From positions 3,059,744-3,123,743 of the forward strand of contig MU004230.1 in the NCBI GenBank assembly GCA_010405405.1: a DNA stretch of 64,000 bases, in the 5' to 3' direction. A program made the translations under genes and the position numbers. Numbering within the stretch: position 1 is the first letter of the stretch; each line of letters starts with the position of its first letter. The notes under the pieces were generated by a model, which did no database searches, had not been told where the DNA came from, and saw only the letters and a program-made list of their open reading frames with translations. Of this stretch, positions 46,877 to 57,557 are shown one piece after another. The stretch comes from Microthyrium microscopicum. Taxonomy: Eukaryota; Ascomycota; Dothideomycetes; Microthyriales; Microthyriaceae.

Positions 46877-47813
46877 TCTGACTTGTAGCAGGGAGTTTCA
46901 AGCGCAAATGTGAGATTGTAGTGGGTGTATATAGAGAGTTGAATGTTGGGTTTGTGATGGAAGAAGCAGCAGCAGTGGGGCGTCAAAGAGAGAAAGTGAC
47001 AACAAGGGGATGCCATCCGAAATTCCACGCTAAGGCAAAAAAGCGACAGGGGGGCGTAGCAACGGAAAGTACACTGGGGCAAACCACCACGCTATTTATC
47101 TTCATTGCCGTCCATTCCATTGTTCGCAACATTGAAGCATATGTTATATTTAAAAATATGCTAGAATTCAAGTTCTCTTTTGGAAGAAAGCAAAAGGCCA
47201 AGTAATTACCATATGCCATCTTCATGTAGCTCAACTTCAATGTTGTTCAAAAACATAAACTTTAGTGGTATACTTATATGCTCTACAGTAAATTTTCAAG
47301 CTTGACCTTTTATATATAGATAGTACCCACTAGTAGGTAAAAAAGAAACAATTATGGTTCTTGTACTTAAGATCTCAACGAAAGACTAAATAGAATTCAC
47401 ATTGGACTCTTCGGAATGCATATGCAGCTTCACGTCGATACAATATGAGTTCCGCATGCGAGATTTCAATAGCAAACCCTATGCAGAAGTACACTTCTCC
47501 AAAAAGTTTCAATACTGCTGCTTGTTTCCGTCCCAAGGTTTGAACGAAACTAGCACGCCTCGTCCCGCAATTCCTACATGAATCATTGGAAGCTTTTGAT
47601 GCTTGTTTCGCTTGGCCAACTACCAGCCTTAATAAGCAACTCTGCCGAGCACCAACAAGTTGAGCCAAGGACTTTTAGAAGCTGATGAAAGTATGATTGT
47701 GAAAAGACTAATACCTATTCCCAGATCAAGTGTCTATATACATGTGTGATGATACATATTTTTGGCAATATGATGCCCCCGAACTCCGTGCTGATGCTAC
47801 TCCATGATATGAT
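46877..47813. other. Intergenic, 937 bp
   Basis: Promoter of the RanGAP gene (minus) next to the 3' end of the secreted-protein gene. A 97-codon minus-strand frame at 47375-47668 lacks an ATG start, and I reject it. Confidence 0.5.
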
Positions 47814-48572
47814 CTAGATCTCGCCAATAGCAATAAGAGTCATACCCAGCTTTGGCTCTTCCGTGACTTCCTCTGCTGGTGTGGCACGCTTCTCGACGGC
47901 GGCAGCTCCGGCAGGTCTGGCTCCATTGGCGGCGCTGTTAATTGGGATGTTTGCGCCGGGGCTGATGACGATTCCAACACCGGCTTCTTTCGTGCCAAGT
48001 TGGATCTTTGGCTGGTTCTTGATAGCATCGCGGGCATAAGCAAGTGCCTCCCGGAAGCCGTCAATATCGCGCTTAATGCGGCGGGCGCCTGGGCTCTGTG
48101 CGGAAGTTTCATCACGCTTGACCATGTTGGGGAATTTCTTGAGTGGGTTGAAACCGCCGCCAATCTTTTGGCTGATATACTCTGGAGGAGCAAGGTTTGT
48201 TGGTGCTGTGACCACTTCGGCCACGGCGGGTGCTGGTGTTGCTGGTGCTGGAGCTGCTGGGGCAGGAGAGACAAGTGGGCTTCCGACTGCTGGTGCTGGA
48301 GCTGGTGCTGGAGCGGCGGGAACAGGACTCATGGAGGCGGCAGTACCGGCAGTACCAGCTGGGGGAGCACTGCCTGGGGCAACGGCACCATTCTGGGCTC
48401 CAGATGCAAGAGTTTGTAGGATTTCGCTGGCTCGTTCTGGTGTACCTCCGAAAGAAATCTCACCATCACCGACTACCAATGCGGGTGAGTAGGCGCCAAG
48501 GTTGATGTTGAGGGGAAGGGCAGATGCTACAAGAGCAGTCGCAAGAGCGACGAGGACGTGTTGAGGCAACAT
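47814..48572 (-). CDS. Small secreted Ala/Pro-rich protein with dibasic processing sites
   Basis: A single exon of 252 aa. The signal peptide is residues 1-18 or so (VLVALATALVASALP). An Ala/Pro-rich low-complexity block spans about 60-120. There are three Lys-Arg pairs at 152-153, 167-168 and 228-229, each followed by an acidic or small residue, as at Kex2 processing sites. Between the pairs lies a short amphipathic region (DIDGFREALAYARDAIKNQ). The very end (KLGMTLIAIGEI) looks like a conserved short C-terminal block. No Cys at all, no GPI signal, no enzyme motif. It might be a pro-protein cut into peptides or a cell-wall protein; neither is shown. The family is not recognised. Confidence 0.75.
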   Translation of the reverse strand: MLPQHVLVALATALVASALPLNINLGAYSPALVVGDGEISFGGTPERASEILQTLASGAQNGAVAPGSAPPAGTAGTAASMSPVPAAPAPAPAPAVGSPLVSPAPAAPAPATPAPAVAEVVTAPTNLAPPEYISQKIGGGFNPLKKFPNMVKRDETSAQSPGARRIKRDIDGFREALAYARDAIKNQPKIQLGTKEAGVGIVISPGANIPINSAANGARPAGAAAVEKRATPAEEVTEEPKLGMTLIAIGEI

Positions 48573-50126
48573 TTTGATGTGAATGAAGGGTATATGAGTA
48601 TTATGGGTATCAAGCTGTGAAAAAAAGACAAGAGGTAGAACTATCGACTAGCGACAAGAGGGAAAGTGAGCGAAGACGTGGAAGAGGTAATCGATGTGAG
48701 AATAGTGAATAGGAATGAGGCTGCTAAAGAAGCTTCTGTACTATTCTGCTGGATGAACTTGGAAAGCTTGAGTGGTTGGATGATAAGCAATGCCAACAGT
48801 GCCAACGGCCTCGGGACTTTATATTGATTTGGCAACCTGCAATGCATCTCGAAATGTCGGTCGCTCCTCATTGAAGGATTGAGCGAAACCAACACGAAGC
48901 GCTGCCAAGTGGTAGAAGTGAAAAGATCGGGGCAGTCTATGGTTGAGGCAAGACACTTGCCCGTGGCCAAGCATGTTGGCTAGTGTTGCGAATAGGTAAT
49001 ATGGAGCAGCCTCGAAGCTCCACAAGTGGGACTAAGAAAAGTTAGGCCAGAAAACAGTACTTGGCCGCAACTCACAAGTTACAGGACAAGGCGAAACAAA
49101 GTTGATGTACAAGTAGGATTCCAGATCTGCCCGTCCCTGTTTCAACTCCTCTGGAGGAGTTACACGGGGGGTGGCTTAATGGACTTGGCCATAGCAACCC
49201 ACGATCTTAGTAGTGTTGAATTCTAAGAAAGCCAGGAAGTCCTAGATGTCCAGTTGATGTCGCTTCGCATGGAAAGCCTGGAGAAGCAATTCTGGTCCGC
49301 ATGCCACATTGCTTGGTGTTTAACTGCTCACGCTGTTCTGAAACTGCTTGAAGGCAAACCAGCTACGGCATGGATCACGTGTGTTCCATGCAAATCGGAC
49401 AGTACAAACTGCATTCAGTTTACATAACGCAAATAGTTTATCTGCAAGTTCAAGATTCAAGTCTTCATCGAAGGTTGATGACATTGGAAAGTAGCTTTTG
49501 GAGTTGGAGTTTACTGGGTGTGAGGGTTGCAGACATTTGACGGAGCTTCTCTTACGAAAGGCTATTTTAGGATAGATCCACTTGCAGATTGGCCTGTTTA
49601 TGGCCCCGATCTCCAAATGTGAGAGAGAGTAGGCTTTTCGCGCAGACACGCCCTTGGCAGGAGGTGAGCGAGGTGACAATGCGGGTGCTTAATATGGGAT
49701 GCGAAGCTCTTGGAGACAAGCACTTGTGAAGGCCAAGTTCAGCACTTACGGGAGGTGTTTGAAGTCTCTGGACATGACTTGTCAGTTCGCAGATCCAAGC
49801 CTGCTATTGTGACAACCAATCATTTCAATGGCCATCCCGGTAGCCTGTAGAGCGCTTCCAAACTGAACTGCAGATTAATGTATATTTGGGATTGTTGTTG
49901 TTTCTGATCATCTCGGAAGTCGGGAGAGCATCTGAAGCTCAAGGGAGGTGATTGATCAAGAGTCCGTGCTCGCATGCTCGAGATCGATCATCAAGCAAGT
50001 GAATGACCATATTCATATTGATAGGTTATGGCCTGAGATGCTGTTGGAGTACAACACATTTCAGCCCCTTGAAGAAACTATTGTTGAGTTGAGAGTTAAG
50101 ACGAAAGTTCACGAAACGAAAGCTCA
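48573..50126. other. Intergenic, 1.55 kb up to the transposon
   Basis: Promoter of the secreted-protein gene, then sequence of normal composition right up to the transposon edge. Open frames at 49320-49679 (minus) and 49948-50145 (plus, ending inside the transposon) have no family signature. The original intergenic space here ran on without a break to 55425 before the insertion. Confidence 0.5.
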
Positions 50127-50134
50127 ACCAGTTC
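50127..50134. repeat. Left target-site duplication (ACCAGTTC)
   Basis: Eight bases directly before the left inverted repeat. They match the eight after the right one except for one C-to-T change. Confidence 0.85.
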
Positions 50135-50150
50135 CAGTGTTGTAATGAAT
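50135..50150 (+). repeat. Left terminal inverted repeat (CAGTGTTGTAATGAAT)
   Basis: Sixteen bases identical to the reverse complement of 55401-55416. Confidence 0.93.
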
Positions 50151-50169
50151 AGCTAAATAATCCAATTCT

Positions 50170-50184
50170 GAATACGCCACTATT
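50170..50184 (+). repeat. Subterminal direct repeat GAATACGCCACTATT, left copy
   Basis: A 15-bp word 35 bp inside the left end. It recurs in the same orientation near the right end, each copy followed within 12 bp by AGCGC. Subterminal motifs in hAT elements can be transposase-binding sites. Confidence 0.8.
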
Positions 50185-53100
50185 CTAAATAGCGCCTTAG
50201 CATATTCTAAATACGTAGTATAAATATATTTATGAATATTATAATAGAAATACATAATTAATTATATTACTTAGCTAAAAAACGATAGAAATTAGTAGCT
50301 AGTTCTTTAATTAACTATCTACTATAGAATAAAGAAGCCTAAATAGCTAAGTAGCTTAGAAACTAAGCGACTAATTAGCTAATAATTAGATATATAGAGT
50401 ATTATTATTATTAAGAAGAGTAAAAAGATTAGAGTACGTAATAATAACTAAGTAGCGATTAGCTACGTAGTTATTAGCTATAGAAGTAATCTATCCCTAA
50501 ACTTACTTACTAAATAGAATAAAATAAACCTAATTATCTAATTAGCTAGTAAACTTATAGGCTATAGCCTTATCTTACTAAATATAATAGTAATATACGT
50601 TATCCTAATAACTAAGAAGAACCTTATATTTAGTAAAGCGTTAGCTATGAACTATCTTAGAATAGATATAGTCTAATCCTTATAATATATTAGAAATTAT
50701 TAGCTAAAGAGTAAGTAGAACAAATAAGTTAAACTTCTTAGCTAAAGATAATAATAAGAAGGCCCTTAATATAAGAAGGACATTAGCTAAAGATATCCTA
50801 TAGTCTAATAGAGTTAACTTAAATAAGGATATTCTAATAAAGAGTATTAGCAAACTAGCGTAAGATAGCTTAGATAGTTAGCTAAGTAGCTAATTAACTA
50901 AATTAAAGTATATATTTATTAGCTAACTTATATTAGTTAGGTAATAAGCATAATCTAAGAAAGCGTACTAAATATTATCCTAATTAAATTAAAGACACTT
51001 AGCTAGTTATTAATAGTAACTAATAGTAATAGTCTAAGTAGTATTAGTTAAGAAGTTAAGTTAGCTATAGTTAGTAATAGCAAATAATAAAGAATTAGTT
51101 AAGTAATATTAGGTAGCTACGTAAATAAGAGCATAAGAGGAAATATTAAAAGGGTCTATAATAATAATTAATCTTTTATAGAGAACTATGTAGATAATTA
51201 GATAAGAAAAGTTAAAGTTATAGAATAGAAAAAGATAAAGCATTTTAGAATTTCTAAAAAGTTAAGGGTTAGTAGGGTTAAATACTTAAACTATATTTCT
51301 TAGCAAAACTTAAATAATATTTAGCTAAAACTTATAATACTAAAATAATTTATCTTTTAATTATTCTATAAATAATTAGCTACTTATTTACTCTATAAAT
51401 TCTACTCTTATTATTTACTTATCTAATAAGCCTAAAGATAAAGCGTAATTTAAGCCCCTTAGCTAAATAGCTAACCCTAAAGTATAAGCAATAACTATAT
51501 TATATCTACGTTAATTATCTAATTAGCTATTATTATGTTTACTTTCTTATATTAGTTAATATTATTATTAATATTTACTATGCTAATATTATAATCTTAA
51601 ATAATTAACTCTCTATAAATAAAGATTAGAAGACTTAGAATATTAAATACGTTAACTAATAAGCTAACGTAGTTAAGACGCACTAGTTTAATAAACTTTC
51701 TTAGGAAGAGTTTAATAGCTAGTTTAGTACCTAGGAGTTACTTAACTTAGCTACTTAGCTAACCTAAAAAGAAAAAGAAGAAATTAATTCTATAGATAAT
51801 AAAGATAATAATTATAATAATAATAATAATAACTAATTAGCCAATTAGCTAACGAAGGAGGACCTTATATTTATTTAAGCATACTTAGATAATAACTTAT
51901 TAGCTAAGGAGCTTATTAAGGATAATAGCAAAGAGGAGATAAGCAATAAAGACTTTATTATAGGCTTAGACGATAAAAAGAAAAAGGATATAGAGGAGAA
52001 AGAAGATAATAGTAATAATAAGGAGGATCTCTAGTTATTATTAACTAATAATAATAAGTAGTTTAAGATAATAGATATTAAGTTAGGTAACTTAATATAG
52101 CTAGCGTTAGCTAAAGATTATTCTATAATAAATTTAGAATAATAACTCTTTTAAAATTCTTTTTATTCTAAACTACCTAGCTTGTTTAATCGTCTAATTA
52201 TAGTCTTTTATAAAATTACTTAACCTATAAAACCTTATCTTTAAAGTAATCCTATTAATATTCTTATTCTTATACGAAACGTTAATATACTTTAAGCTAA
52301 AGTATATATTCTCTCTTAACTTAATATTTATTCTTATCTTTAATCTATAAATAAAAGTCTTTATCCTACTATTAAACTAGACCTAAAAAGAAAGGATTCT
52401 TTATTAGCTAACTATTATTGTCTTCTATAATCTTTTTAATCTTATAAAAGAACTTTTAGGCTTTCTCTTTATTATCTAAAATATAAAGAGGTATTATTTA
52501 AAGATACTCTCTATATTCCTAACTCTAATTACTAAGCTATTTTAAATTATTATTATATAATAGCTTTAGCTAAGGTAATAGCTAAGTTTATAAAAGAAAA
52601 GGACTCTTAAATTATATAAGGGTAGAAGTAATAAGTTAATCTTCTTTACGTAGTTTTATAAAAGATATTATTATAACCTATAAATAATAAATCTTTAGTT
52701 AATTAGTAGGATAAAAGTTATAGCCTAGTAAAGATATTAATTCTCTTTATTATTTAGTTATATAGAAATATACTTAATAAAGCTATATCCTTTATATAAG
52801 CACAAACTAGCTTAATCTATTTAGGATTTAGTAAATAATAAAGTAGGCAATAAATATAAAGACTACTAAAAAGCTTATTATAGTTTTGCTTAAGAGTAAG
52901 TAGTATTATATAAAAATAAGGATCTACTTATAACCTAATAGTAGAAACTCTAGGAAATATTATTAGCTAAAGAGTAGAATAAATAAAGAAAAGTTATATT
53001 TATTATAAGATCTAAAGATTAAAAATTAAGAGAATATAATTTTACGCTAAAGAAATAAAGCTATAAATATAGCTACTATAACCTTATATCTTAGCCTTAT

Positions 53101-55344
53101 ACTTATCCTCCTTCTTAGTTAATTATCTAGCTATCTCTTATTAATACTAATATTTTAATCTTTCTAAAGCTTTAATAATATCTTCTATAAGTCTAGCTCT
53201 ACTCTAAATAATTATTTAATAAGATATTAAGAATACTTACTCTAGTTCTATACTTATAATAGAAATTATAAATAAGCTAATTATAAGCTTTAAAAGTATT
53301 AGCTATTATATTTAAATATAATCTTATAGCTACTATTATAATATAGTAATTAGTAACTTACTAAATCCTACTATAAGTAGCTCTTTAAGATATATATTTA
53401 ACTTATTATTAGCTAATACTATTAAAAAACTAGATTCTAAGAATACTTAGTTTTAATCTATTATAGTTTACTTTTCTTATTTCCTCTTCTTTATATAATA
53501 AAGCGCTTATTTAGAAATTATTATCATCTAAGTACTTAGACTAATATCTTTCTTCTATTTAGTCTAGATTAGTTAGATCTTCTTAACCTATACGTTTATA
53601 GATTAGTATTAAAACCTACTAAGATTTTAAAGGTAGGTTATCTAATATCCTAGATAGAGAAGAGTTATAAAAATATAAAGAGGATATATCTAAATAATAT
53701 CCTACTACTTATTCTATATATCTATATAAGTATTAATACGCTATAGTATATTCTTTTTATAAGTAATAAGTTATTTCTAATAAAGTTAGATTATACGATT
53801 AGCTAATAATAAGAAGTAAAAATAAACCTTTTTAGATATATACTTATTCTTCTAAGCATTAATTAATATTTTTAAAGCCTATAAAAAGAGAATTATAATT
53901 AAGATATTATAATTATAGCCTTTATTCTAAAGTATAAGTTCTTAAAAGATTTCTAAGAATTTTAAAATAATTTAAAGAAAGTCCTATTTATTAGGATTAA
54001 GCTAGTTATCTAATAAGTCTAGCTATCTCTTAATATAAAAATTAATACTAAATTCTAATCGTAAAGCATAGAAGATTATAAGATACTAACTATTCTACCT
54101 TATTTAATTATTTAAAAAAACTATTCTACTAATATTCTTAATAAATATTTTTTATCTCTTAGATAAAGCTTAAATATAAATAATAATATTATAAACCTTC
54201 CTTATAATACCTATAGATTAAAATTATTCTACTTATATTTAAAGTGCTTTAAGAATTAGTTCTTTATAATCTAAAGAAGTATCTTATTTATTATATGTAG
54301 CTAGTTCCTTTACTATTATTCTAGTAAATAAGAAACCTTCTATAATTAGATTTAAGATATACCTAAGATATCTTATATATTAAACTATAGAATTCTAAGC
54401 AATAAGGATTAGCTAAGTAGCTAACTAAGTATAAACTACTATATAAAGAGTATTATTAGTAGTAGCATTATCTCTTATAATATAGCCTAGTTAAGAAAAA
54501 ATCTAATAGGTATCTAAGATTAGCTAAAGAGCTATAAATTAATTCTAACTACTATAACTAATAATACGTTAAAGACTTAATAAGGCTTATTCTTAATAGT
54601 TTCCTTAGACGAAGTAAGCTATAATACTAAGAAGTAGATAATTATTTAGTAATATCTAAATATCTAAAGTAAGATATATAAAAGATTAACTTTAGTATAA
54701 AGCTTTAGTTATTTTAGCTTAAGCTAATAGCTATTATAAAATAATATATAATTAGAAGGTTTAGCAACATCTAGGAAGAAACTCTATCATTTCTAAATTT
54801 AAAAGAACTAGAAGATATTAAAATTCTAGAGATTTAATAATAAAAATTAGTAAAGAATATTAGATAATAAATTAACAAATTACTTCTTAAATAATATCTT
54901 TATTAAGCTTAGGTAGCTAAGATCTAATTATTTCTTATTACTATTATTAAATAATTATTAGTATAATATTTAAATTAATCTTATAAGCTAACTTAAGATA
55001 TAGTTAAAGATTTATAGTAATAGAATAAGAGTAACTATAATTTAGAGCTTTATAATATTATAATCTATAATCTCTCCTTAGAGTCTTTACTAGTTTGTTA
55101 GAATTTATATATTAAAAGTATATAGTAAGGTTCCTTATCTAATCTTAAGTAGCTTCTTTATTTTAGATTAAAAGATTAGAAAAAGAGATATTACTAAGGT
55201 CTACTTTAACTTTAAAGAAGGTCTTATATATAATAAAAGTAATAATATTTAAGTAAGTAGTATAGGCTAGTTAGCTAATAAGGAGTACTAAGACTATATA
55301 AATAATTTATTAGCGTATTTATTACTAATATTTATTAATATTTA

Positions 55345-55359
55345 GAATACGCCACTATT
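55345..55359 (+). repeat. Subterminal direct repeat GAATACGCCACTATT, right copy
   Basis: Identical to 50170-50184 in sequence and orientation, 57 bp inside the right end. Confidence 0.8.
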
Positions 55360-55400
55360 TAGCGCTATTCTCTATTTATTTATATTTAGAATACTATTCA

Positions 55401-55416
55401 ATTCATTACAACACTG
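55401..55416 (-). repeat. Right terminal inverted repeat
   Basis: Reverse complement of 50135-50150, ending ...CACTG at the element border. Confidence 0.93.
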
Positions 55417-55424
55417 ACTAGTTC
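55417..55424. repeat. Right target-site duplication (ACTAGTTC)
   Basis: It differs from the left copy only at base 3, where C followed by A has become T, the exact change that RIP makes. Confidence 0.85.
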
Positions 55425-55457
55425 CAAGATGGGCGAGGGGGGTAAGGTCACGTGCCT

Positions 55458-55497
55458 ACGCGTTTGAATTTCCCAGCTCCACGCGTTCGCAACGCGT
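55458..55497. promoter_or_regulatory. Cluster of three ACGCGT (MCB) boxes
   Basis: ACGCGT stands at 55458-55463, 55481-55486 and 55492-55497, that is 62-101 bp upstream of the ATG at 55559, with spacings of 23 and 11 bp (about two turns and one turn of the helix). A CACGTG palindrome lies just before (55449-55454). ACGCGT is the known binding site of MBF (Mbp1/Swi6), which switches on DNA replication and repair genes at G1/S in fungi. Confidence 0.75.
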
Positions 55498-55558
55498 CAT
55501 TCTACCTCACTCCGATCCTATCTTGCTTCCCTTATTCCAAAGCCATCAATGAAGTTAG

Positions 55559-57493
55559 ATGGAGTCAAGTCAGGCCGCTGTGCTGGAGTTCTCGTGCCAA
55601 TTCACTCGACAAGTCAGACAGAAGCAGAAGAAATGGGCTGATGGCAAGCTGAAGTTTCATTGCTTCAACAAGAAGATTGTTGTACGAGACGACAACGGTT
55701 CAATATTAGGAGGATGCCACCGATTAGATGGGATCGTTGAAGGAGATGAGGTATCCTTGGACAATGGACTTTTAGTTGAGGTTGGTGTCTTCATCAACGC
55801 CACCCAGACCAACCTCGCACCACTCTTTGACCGAAATACTCAACGATCTCAACATCCGGCGCAAAATCAGACTCCAAGGGCATCCGTTATTGCCTCTCCT
55901 TTACCGCCTACTCGAGTCGGAAACACCAACTCAGAGTTTGGTCGGCCTCGCCCATCCCCAGCCACTAAACCAAAGCACAAGTCATTGAGTGCTCTACTAA
56001 ATTCCACCGGACCTATTGGAAAAGCCCGGCCGCAAGTTTCTCCCTTCGAAGAACGAAATGTTACAGCGGAGGAAGAAGATTTTGAGGAAGACGAGCAGAG
56101 AAATCCTCCGGTGAAGAGAAGACGCATCGAACCCCCTTCGCGGAAAGAGGCATGGACTGTCACAGCGTTGAGCCGGCCAAGTACCTCTACGAAGCCCAAA
56201 GACACGATACATCCACCAACGAGACCTAAGAAGACCACCCTTGCTAAAAAGGCAAAACCAAAGCCCAGATCGCCTGGTCAGACGACTCTACGAAGACAGA
56301 CTATGATCGATCTCACAACTCCTTCTCCAAACGAACATGAGCCTTTGCAAAGCAGAGTCCCTACTCGAAACAAGGCTAGCGAGAGCGGACCTTCCATCAG
56401 ACAAAGTTTGAGTGAACGCATTGGAGTTGGAGAGACTATTGTGCGCTCATCGTCACCGCCGGTCCGGGCCTCCAATACTGTTGTGCATGTCGACGAGTCC
56501 TTAGACATCATTGACGATGATGCTGCATCAGCGGCCTATGAGTTGGCCGAAGCTGAAAAGATACCTGGTGCTAGAAGCGATGCATCTAGGCCTTTTGCTT
56601 CTCGCAACAATGGCTCTCGAATTGCAGCATCTCCAGATTTTCCATCAGGAGGTGCTCAAAATCGCGAAGAGCGGCGCAAAAAGTCCTTGAAACTTGTCTC
56701 CAATAAAAACAAGAGATCTCGTTTACTTTGTATGCAATCAGAAAATAAAGAAAACACCTCCGACCAGCAAGAAGACGAAATTGAGGAGCCACCTTCTGAA
56801 GCGGTACAACATAGGCCACGACAAGCTTCTGGAGGTCGAAGTCGAAATAACCAGGAACACCAGATAACTCCAGTACGACGGTCTATCGGAGCGCGGGGAG
56901 GACCGAAATCACCAGTCATTGTGGTTGATGAGGATGACTATGATAGTATTGATGATTTTCTTGCGACTTCCTCTCCTGCAAAACCGAACCCTAGAAGAAC
57001 GGCCGCCCCTATCGTTGCACCTTTAGGTCAGACGATTGTGCTGCCTGCTGGACCATCTGAAGCACCGGCCCAAGCATCTCCACTTCGTAGCTCACTACGG
57101 CGCATACAATCAGAGTCTGACGCAGCGAGTAGTAGGAATGCTCAAGGCGTGAGGCCTGTCGATCAACAAGGCCCGGTGGGTGCTGGAAATACCCTGGCTG
57201 CTGCGGTTGGTGTAGCGAGGACAACTATGGCGGCTCCTCGTACATCCAATCTTCAAGATCGCCAGAATCGTCTCAATTTACAACGGGGAAGAACATCGCT
57301 CACTCGCGCACAAACCCACGCTGCGGCCATAACGCCTTTCCGCCCGCCAATGCCACCAGTCGTGGAGCCAGAGCCCACACCGCTAGATTCGGGTCCATGG
57401 AGCCGCGAAGCTTTTGATTTGTTTGACTGGAGACCGCCGGATTGGGAAGCGAGGATGGCCGGAGTTCCCTCAACAGTTGGAATGGTTGACTGA
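55559..57493 (+). CDS. Mte1/Dbl2/ZGRF1-family protein (DUF2439), regulator of DNA repair by homologous recombination
   Basis: Yeast Mte1 and fission-yeast Dbl2 bind the FANCM-type helicase Mph1/Fml1 and steer recombination at broken forks and telomeres. A single exon of 644 aa. The DUF2439 domain fills residues 7-80 (VLEFSCQFTRQVRQKQKKW; WADGKLKFHCFNKKIVV; ILGGCHRLDGIVEGDEVSLD). The rest is long, basic and disordered with many SP/TP sites (KRRRIEPPSRK; TTLRRQTMIDLTTPSP). It ends in a short conserved-looking block (PWSREAFDLFDWRPPDW) of the type used to dock a partner. There is no helicase domain, so it is the fungal short form rather than full vertebrate ZGRF1. Its promoter is squeezed to 142 bp by the transposon upstream. 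It is convergent with the Trm5 gene (64-bp gap). Confidence 0.85.
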   Translation: MESSQAAVLEFSCQFTRQVRQKQKKWADGKLKFHCFNKKIVVRDDNGSILGGCHRLDGIVEGDEVSLDNGLLVEVGVFINATQTNLAPLFDRNTQRSQHPAQNQTPRASVIASPLPPTRVGNTNSEFGRPRPSPATKPKHKSLSALLNSTGPIGKARPQVSPFEERNVTAEEEDFEEDEQRNPPVKRRRIEPPSRKEAWTVTALSRPSTSTKPKDTIHPPTRPKKTTLAKKAKPKPRSPGQTTLRRQTMIDLTTPSPNEHEPLQSRVPTRNKASESGPSIRQSLSERIGVGETIVRSSSPPVRASNTVVHVDESLDIIDDDAASAAYELAEAEKIPGARSDASRPFASRNNGSRIAASPDFPSGGAQNREERRKKSLKLVSNKNKRSRLLCMQSENKENTSDQQEDEIEEPPSEAVQHRPRQASGGRSRNNQEHQITPVRRSIGARGGPKSPVIVVDEDDYDSIDDFLATSSPAKPNPRRTAAPIVAPLGQTIVLPAGPSEAPAQASPLRSSLRRIQSESDAASSRNAQGVRPVDQQGPVGAGNTLAAAVGVARTTMAAPRTSNLQDRQNRLNLQRGRTSLTRAQTHAAAITPFRPPMPPVVEPEPTPLDSGPWSREAFDLFDWRPPDWEARMAGVPSTVGMVD

Positions 57494-57557
57494 TGCGATG
57501 ATATATGAATGAGACACGATACATTACATTATGCATACATAACCTCTACAATGAGAA

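Larger units (their letters stand above)
50135..55416. mobile_element. RIP-degraded DNA transposon, probable hAT superfamily (5282 bp)
   Basis: The ends are defined by a perfect 16-bp inverted repeat beginning CAGTG and flanked by an 8-bp duplication. CAGTG-type ends with 8-bp duplications are the mark of hAT elements (Tc1/mariner would give TA). The interior is extremely A+T-rich and dominated by TpA, with CpA and TpG almost gone and short TTAGCTAA-like words recurring everywhere, which is the outcome of RIP. No open frame of even 60 codons remains on either strand, so the transposase cannot be read, and the superfamily call rests on the ends. A 5.3 kb length is generous for hAT, so another element could be nested inside; I cannot tell. 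The switch in composition falls exactly at the two inverted repeats. Confidence 0.85.

Noticed and set aside
47375-47668. 97-codon minus-strand frame in the RanGAP upstream region
   Set aside because: No ATG start; composition not protein-like and no homology recalled.
49320-49679. 119-codon minus-strand frame upstream of the transposon
   Set aside because: No family motif, no signal peptide and no splice partners; intergenic position fits chance.
50150-55400. The A+T-rich block as a centromere fragment, mitochondrial insertion or LTR element
   Set aside because: Sharp borders at a perfect inverted repeat with an 8-bp duplication fit a DNA transposon; no long direct terminal repeats, mitochondrial genes or tRNA primer site were seen.
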